NCBI GenBank assembly: GCA_018333785.1
Contig: JAGXSU010000084.1
Coordinates: 1 to 64,000 of the forward strand
DNA length: 64,000 nucleotides
Direction: 5' to 3'
DNA from: Methylomicrobium sp.
GTDB taxonomy: Bacteria; Pseudomonadota; Gammaproteobacteria; Methylococcales; Methylomonadaceae
Positions 61,055 through 64,000 of the stretch are shown one piece after another. The position numbers and the translations under genes were made by a program. The first letter of the stretch is position 1, and each line of letters begins with the position of its first letter. Under the pieces are notes generated by a model that saw nothing but the letters and a program-made list of their open reading frames with translations, ran no database searches and was not told the origin of the DNA.

Positions 61055-62017
61055 TTGACCATTGCATTAACCCAACAATTCCTAGTCATCTTGAATCCTG
61101 CAACCTCATCATCCGACAATTTTGTGAAGTCCAAAAATCAACTCAGCATTGTGCTCCCGGCTAAAAACGAAGCGGCGAACCTGTCGGAATTGTTAACTCA
61201 ATTAAAGGCGATCGTGCCCGATGCTGAAATTTTGGTGATCGATGACGGTTCTACCGATAACACGGCTCAAATTGCTCAACAGGCCGGCGCCAGGGTCATT
61301 AGCCACCCTTACAGCCAAGGCAATGGGGCTTCGATAAAAACCGGCGCAAGAAATGCGCGGGGCCAGATACTGATATTCATGGATGCCGACGGCCAGCACA
61401 ATCCGCAAAACATTCCGGCACTTTTGGCCAAAATGGATGAAGGTTATGACATGGTGGTGGGCGCCAGACACGTCAGCACGCAAGCTTCCTGGTTCAGAAA
61501 AATTGGCAATTCATTTTATAACCGGCTGGCTTCGTTGATGACAGGCCATAAGATTGAAGATCTTACCTGCGGTTTTCGGGCGGTCAAAGCGAATAAATTC
61601 AGAAAATTTCTTTACCTTTTACCGAACGGCTTTTCTTATCCGACTACCAGCACCATGGCTTTTTTCCGCTCCGGCTTTCCAGTCGCCTATGTGCCTATCC
61701 ATGCAGGTAAACGGGAAGGCAAAAGCCATATCCGCCTGCTGCGTGACGGGGTTCGATTTTTTATCATCATCCTGCGAATTGGGGCGCTTTTTTCGCCTAT
61801 GCGCTTATTTTTACCGATCAGCGGTTCGGTATTTTTAATAGGCATCAGCTACTACGCTTATACTTTTTATACTTCCAGCCGGTTTACCAACATGAGCGCC
61901 TTGCTCATTCTGTCGTCCTTAATCATCTTTTTGATAGGCATTCTCTCCGAACAAATTTCATCCCTTCATTATCGCGATGCAGAACGTAATGAAAAAGATC
62001 CTGCTGGTAACCCGTAA
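61055..62017 (+). CDS. Family 2 glycosyltransferase with C-terminal TMs
   Basis: LSIVLPAKNEAANLSELL, ILVIDDGSTDNTAQIA, FMDADGQHNPQNIPALL, DLTCGFRAVKANKF. Start codon uncertain (TTG at 61055). Confidence 0.9.
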   Translation: MTIALTQQFLVILNPATSSSDNFVKSKNQLSIVLPAKNEAANLSELLTQLKAIVPDAEILVIDDGSTDNTAQIAQQAGARVISHPYSQGNGASIKTGARNARGQILIFMDADGQHNPQNIPALLAKMDEGYDMVVGARHVSTQASWFRKIGNSFYNRLASLMTGHKIEDLTCGFRAVKANKFRKFLYLLPNGFSYPTTSTMAFFRSGFPVAYVPIHAGKREGKSHIRLLRDGVRFFIIILRIGALFSPMRLFLPISGSVFLIGISYYAYTFYTSSRFTNMSALLILSSLIIFLIGILSEQISSLHYRDAERNEKDPAGNP

Positions 62018-63152
62018 CTTTCCCCCACTCAGAGGCGGAATGGAGCGCCTTAATCATCATATCTATCTGGAATTAAACAAGTCTTTCGATGTGATGGTCG
62101 CGGGCCCTGCTGACAGCCATTTATATTTGAGCCCGTCCACTCGCTATTGCGAATTTCCCCACAGGCCCTTGCCTGTGTTCTTCTGGTATTCATTTTGGTC
62201 AACACTGCGTCTGGCAATAAAAGAAAAGCCCGCGCTCATCATTGCAGGCAGCGGCATCACCGCCTTATCGGCGCGTTTGATAGGCTATGTGTGCCAAGCC
62301 AAAGTCATTGCATTTATTCATGGATTGGATGTTGTTATGCCGCACCCTGTCTATCAAAGCGTCTTTCTTCCTGCCATACGGTCTTGTGATGCTATTTGGG
62401 TCAATAGTCAAAACACGGCAAAGTTGGCGATCGATAAGGGCGTTATGTCCGATAAAATTAAAACGGTTCATCCCGGTGTTGTACTACCTGAAAACAACAC
62501 ATTGGCTAGCAGTTCAACTGATTTTAGAACCGAATTGGGTTTGACCAAAGAGCAAAAGATTCTGTTAAGCGTTGGCCGTTTGACTGAACGCAAAGGGCTG
62601 GTTGAATTTATACTTTACGCCTTTTCTGATATCGTCAAAGCCTATCCTGACTGCATTCTGGTTATTATTGGCGATGAACCCAACAATGCGTTGCATCATA
62701 AATCCGGCGCAAAAGAAAAAATCACTCAAGCTGCAAAAGACAAGAACCTTGAAAATCATGTCATTTTTTTGGGGCATGTTAACGAAGCTCAGCTCGAAGC
62801 TGCCTATCAGAGCAGCCAACTGCACATTTTTCCTGTGCTTGATCTGCCGGGCGACATAGAAGGATTCGGCATGGTGGCAATTGAAGCTGCCGTTTATGGC
62901 CTTCCTACGGTTGCCTTTGCGGTTGGCGGGGTTCCTGATGCGGTAAGCCACACTAAATCGGGCTGGTTAATTGAACCGGGAAACTATCAGGCAATGACTG
63001 AAACCGTGATAAATAGCCTTTCAAATGACAATTCATCAAACCAACAGGTGAGCCCTGAAAGTTGCCGCCAGCACGGTGCAGAATTTTCATGGGACATTTT
63101 CGGCAACAGAATAAGGCAACTTTGCAGGGAGACACTGTGTAATGAAAACTAA
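61989..63152 (+). CDS. Family 4 glycosyltransferase
   Basis: RNFPPLRGGMERLNHHIYLEL, LLSVGRLTERKGLVEFI, EGFGMVAIEAAVYGLPTVAFAVGGVPDAV. Confidence 0.92.
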   Translation: MKKILLVTRNFPPLRGGMERLNHHIYLELNKSFDVMVAGPADSHLYLSPSTRYCEFPHRPLPVFFWYSFWSTLRLAIKEKPALIIAGSGITALSARLIGYVCQAKVIAFIHGLDVVMPHPVYQSVFLPAIRSCDAIWVNSQNTAKLAIDKGVMSDKIKTVHPGVVLPENNTLASSSTDFRTELGLTKEQKILLSVGRLTERKGLVEFILYAFSDIVKAYPDCILVIIGDEPNNALHHKSGAKEKITQAAKDKNLENHVIFLGHVNEAQLEAAYQSSQLHIFPVLDLPGDIEGFGMVAIEAAVYGLPTVAFAVGGVPDAVSHTKSGWLIEPGNYQAMTETVINSLSNDNSSNQQVSPESCRQHGAEFSWDIFGNRIRQLCRETLCNEN

Positions 63153-63864
63153 CCCTACTTCGCCCAAACCAGGTTTTATTGTCCAAAGCGGCAGACAGGC
63201 AAAAGCGTTAAAAATTCTTAAGATATTGGAAGATGCCGGCAAAGTGAGAAATTCTTCGCTGAAACTTTTAGATATAGGAACAGGCAATGGCGAAATTGCA
63301 TTTTTTCTTTCAGAATTTTTCGACGTGACAAGCGTGGATGTTAAAGACCAACGCAGCCAAACCGGTGGCTTTAAGTTTGTATGTACAGAGGGGGAATATC
63401 TGCCTTTTGAAAATCGGCATTTTGATGTAGTTATCAGTAATCACGTCATTGAACATGTCAACAACGCTGACGTTCATTTAACCGAAATTTACCGGGTTTT
63501 AAAATCAGATGGTGCAGTTTATTTGGCAACACCAAACCGTCTTTGGCCCTGGGAAGTCCATTACCGCATGCCTTTGTTACATTATTTGCCGCAACCTGTT
63601 TTTATGCAGATATTAAAGTACATGGGGAAATATCATGAAGAGGTCAACTTATTAAGCTGGTTTTCTCTAAAAGACAAAGCCCAGAATCATTTTTCAATCT
63701 CAATATTCAGTGACTCTGTGTGTAAATGGCCGCAGCGCTATTATTTGAATTTAAACAATAAGGTCGCATTGTTGCTGTCCTGGATCCCACTGTTTCTCTA
63801 TCGAATTTGTACTTTCATTCACCCGACTTTGATAGTCGTGTTTAAACCCAAAATCAATCAATAA
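63142..63864 (+). CDS. Class I SAM-dependent methyltransferase (Methyltransf_11-like)
   Basis: LLDIGTGNGEIAFFL, FDVVISNHVIEHVNNADVHLTEIYRVLKSDGAVYLATPN. Confidence 0.88.
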   Translation: MKTNPTSPKPGFIVQSGRQAKALKILKILEDAGKVRNSSLKLLDIGTGNGEIAFFLSEFFDVTSVDVKDQRSQTGGFKFVCTEGEYLPFENRHFDVVISNHVIEHVNNADVHLTEIYRVLKSDGAVYLATPNRLWPWEVHYRMPLLHYLPQPVFMQILKYMGKYHEEVNLLSWFSLKDKAQNHFSISIFSDSVCKWPQRYYLNLNNKVALLLSWIPLFLYRICTFIHPTLIVVFKPKINQ

Positions 63865-63877
63865 ACGATCGCGATTG

Positions 63878-63910
63878 ATGCGCCTCCTGACGTCGGTACA
63901 TTCTATGCAC
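63878..63910 (+). repeat. Solo REP-like half-site matching the right arm of the RAYT-remnant element
   Basis: atgcgcctcctgacgtcggtacattctatgcac versus atgcgcctcctatcgtcggcacatcctatctgg at 3378. Confidence 0.65.
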
Positions 63911-63965
63911 TTTGCCTTTTTGAACAGAGAATCCAATGCCCTTCGCCCTGCCAACGGATAACCCT

Positions 63966-64000
63966 CATTCCTTCAGGGATTGCCGGAATCCGGATGTAGG
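63966..64000. repeat. Start of another dispersed CAGGGATTGCCGG repeat copy (cut by window end)
   Basis: ctcattccttcagggattgccggaatccgg. Confidence 0.6.

Noticed and set aside
7-64000. tRNA, rRNA or prophage/integron structures
   Set aside because: No cloverleaf with conserved T-loop, rRNA signature, phage structural genes, integrase or attC-like array was recognised by eye; a tRNAscan/Infernal run would settle this.

Overview
This 64 kb window reads as mostly chromosomal core sequence from a gammaproteobacterium. Gene content and repeat style suggest a methylotroph/methanotroph-like genome, but that is inference. I recognise about 50 CDS. They include nirBD; smc-zipA-ligA; queF/psd; a BLUF protein plus a hybrid histidine kinase; lpxB with a gnnA/gnnB-like pair; hrpA; ispG; an NnrS/DUF455 pair; nlpD-rpoS; mobB-moeA; dksA-gluQ; acs; glgX; a TolC-like gene; a yciB-yciI-bolA-ppiC-like run; recJ; thrC; hom; alaC; a di-haem peroxidase; a type IV pilin; and a GT2-GT4-methyltransferase operon. 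I saw no tRNA, rRNA, CRISPR array, prophage or intact transposase. The unusual content is in the intergenic DNA: several families of short MITE-like elements, some with exact 8-9 bp target-site duplications, a RAYT transposase remnant between inverted REP-like repeats, and dense hairpin clusters. Other leads are a terminator-containing leader upstream of nirB, a gluQ ORF with no canonical in-frame start (possible frameshift at a C5 run overlapping dksA), a MITE that appears to supply the ribosome-binding site of lpxB, a divergent LigA, and a gnnA/gnnB-like pair next to lpxB. I found no clear, wholly new multi-gene system. All coordinates and motif matches were read by eye, and no database search was run.
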